Positions 12,294 to 12,298 of a stretch of 12,298 nt of DNA are shown in pieces. Position 1 is the stretch's first letter; every line of letters begins with the position of its first letter. Below the pieces are notes generated by a model, which was not told the origin of the DNA, ran no database searches, and saw only the letters and a list, made by a program, of their open reading frames with translations. Position numbers and translations under genes: made by a program. The DNA comes from an uncultured Bacilli bacterium (GTDB lineage: Bacteria; Bacillota_I; Bacilli_A; RF39; UBA660), in the NCBI GenBank assembly GCA_934162555.1, contig CAKPJE010000021.1:1-12298 (forward strand). The letters run 5' to 3'.

Positions 12294-12298
12294 ATAAT
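12270..12298 (+). promoter_or_regulatory. Promoter of the next gene beyond the window
   Basis: TGCTATAAT (12290-12298) is a perfect extended -10 ending exactly at the window edge. The -35 position 17 bases upstream (TTTATT, 12270-12275) is inside the terminator. The gene it drives is not visible. Confidence 0.6.

Noticed and set aside
1..12298. tRNA, rRNA, CRISPR array, transposase, integrase or att site.
   Set aside because: I saw no GC-richer cloverleaf segment, no regularly spaced repeats, no transposase or recombinase motif and no direct repeats marking an insertion.

Overview
The window is a very AT-rich, densely packed, plus-strand-only stretch from a bacterial chromosome. The block P-type ATPase / era / yqzL / recO, Firmicutes-type Shine-Dalgarno sites (AAAGGAGG, AAGGAG, GGTGAG) and extended -10 promoters (TATGNTATAAT) point to a low-GC Firmicute of the class Bacilli. 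It looks like a reduced-genome or uncultured gut lineage (Erysipelotrichales / RF39-like); that placement is inference. TGA acts as a stop (1083, 2090, 3562, 7566) and TGG encodes Trp, so this is the standard bacterial code, not the Mycoplasma code.

Layout. (A) 1-53: the tail of an upstream gene. (B) 107-517: a small DUF4282-like membrane protein with its own promoter and a terminator overlapping its stop codon. (C) 540-2973: three genes joined by ATGA overlaps, encoding a GNAT acetyltransferase, a GT2-GtrA membrane glycosyltransferase and a sugar-phosphate-type nucleotidyltransferase; this is probably a small cell-surface glycan operon. (D) 3025-3564 and 3617-5077: a four-helix membrane protein of unknown function, and a secreted or anchored LysM-G5-M23 peptidoglycan peptidase, each with its own promoter. 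(E) 5101-5288: an intergenic region with two terminators, a candidate short RNA and the ATPase promoter. (F) 5289-9296: a CtpE-like cation P-type ATPase, era, yqzL and recO in one operon. The yqzL gene is only 35 codons and overlaps recO by 32 bases. (G) 9457-12157: a probable accessory block with a divergent NAD-dependent epimerase-like protein whose YxxxK lysine position holds Ile, a 33-codon ORF with a strong ribosome site, and a CYTH-HAD fusion protein. (H) 12158-12298: a tiny ORF, a terminator nested inside a perfect inverted repeat, and the promoter of the next gene.

The conserved part (era-yqzL-recO) serves ribosome assembly and DNA repair. Genes 540-2973 and 3617-5077 serve the envelope. 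The least explained part is 9297-12157, where an SDR fold with an altered active site and an unassigned C-terminal region sits beside a nucleotide/polyphosphate-binding CYTH domain fused to a phosphatase. No tRNA, rRNA, CRISPR array, transposase or prophage gene was seen. Several terminators have the upstream stop codon inside the hairpin, and in three places their T-tract sits where the next promoter's -35 should be, a notably compact arrangement.
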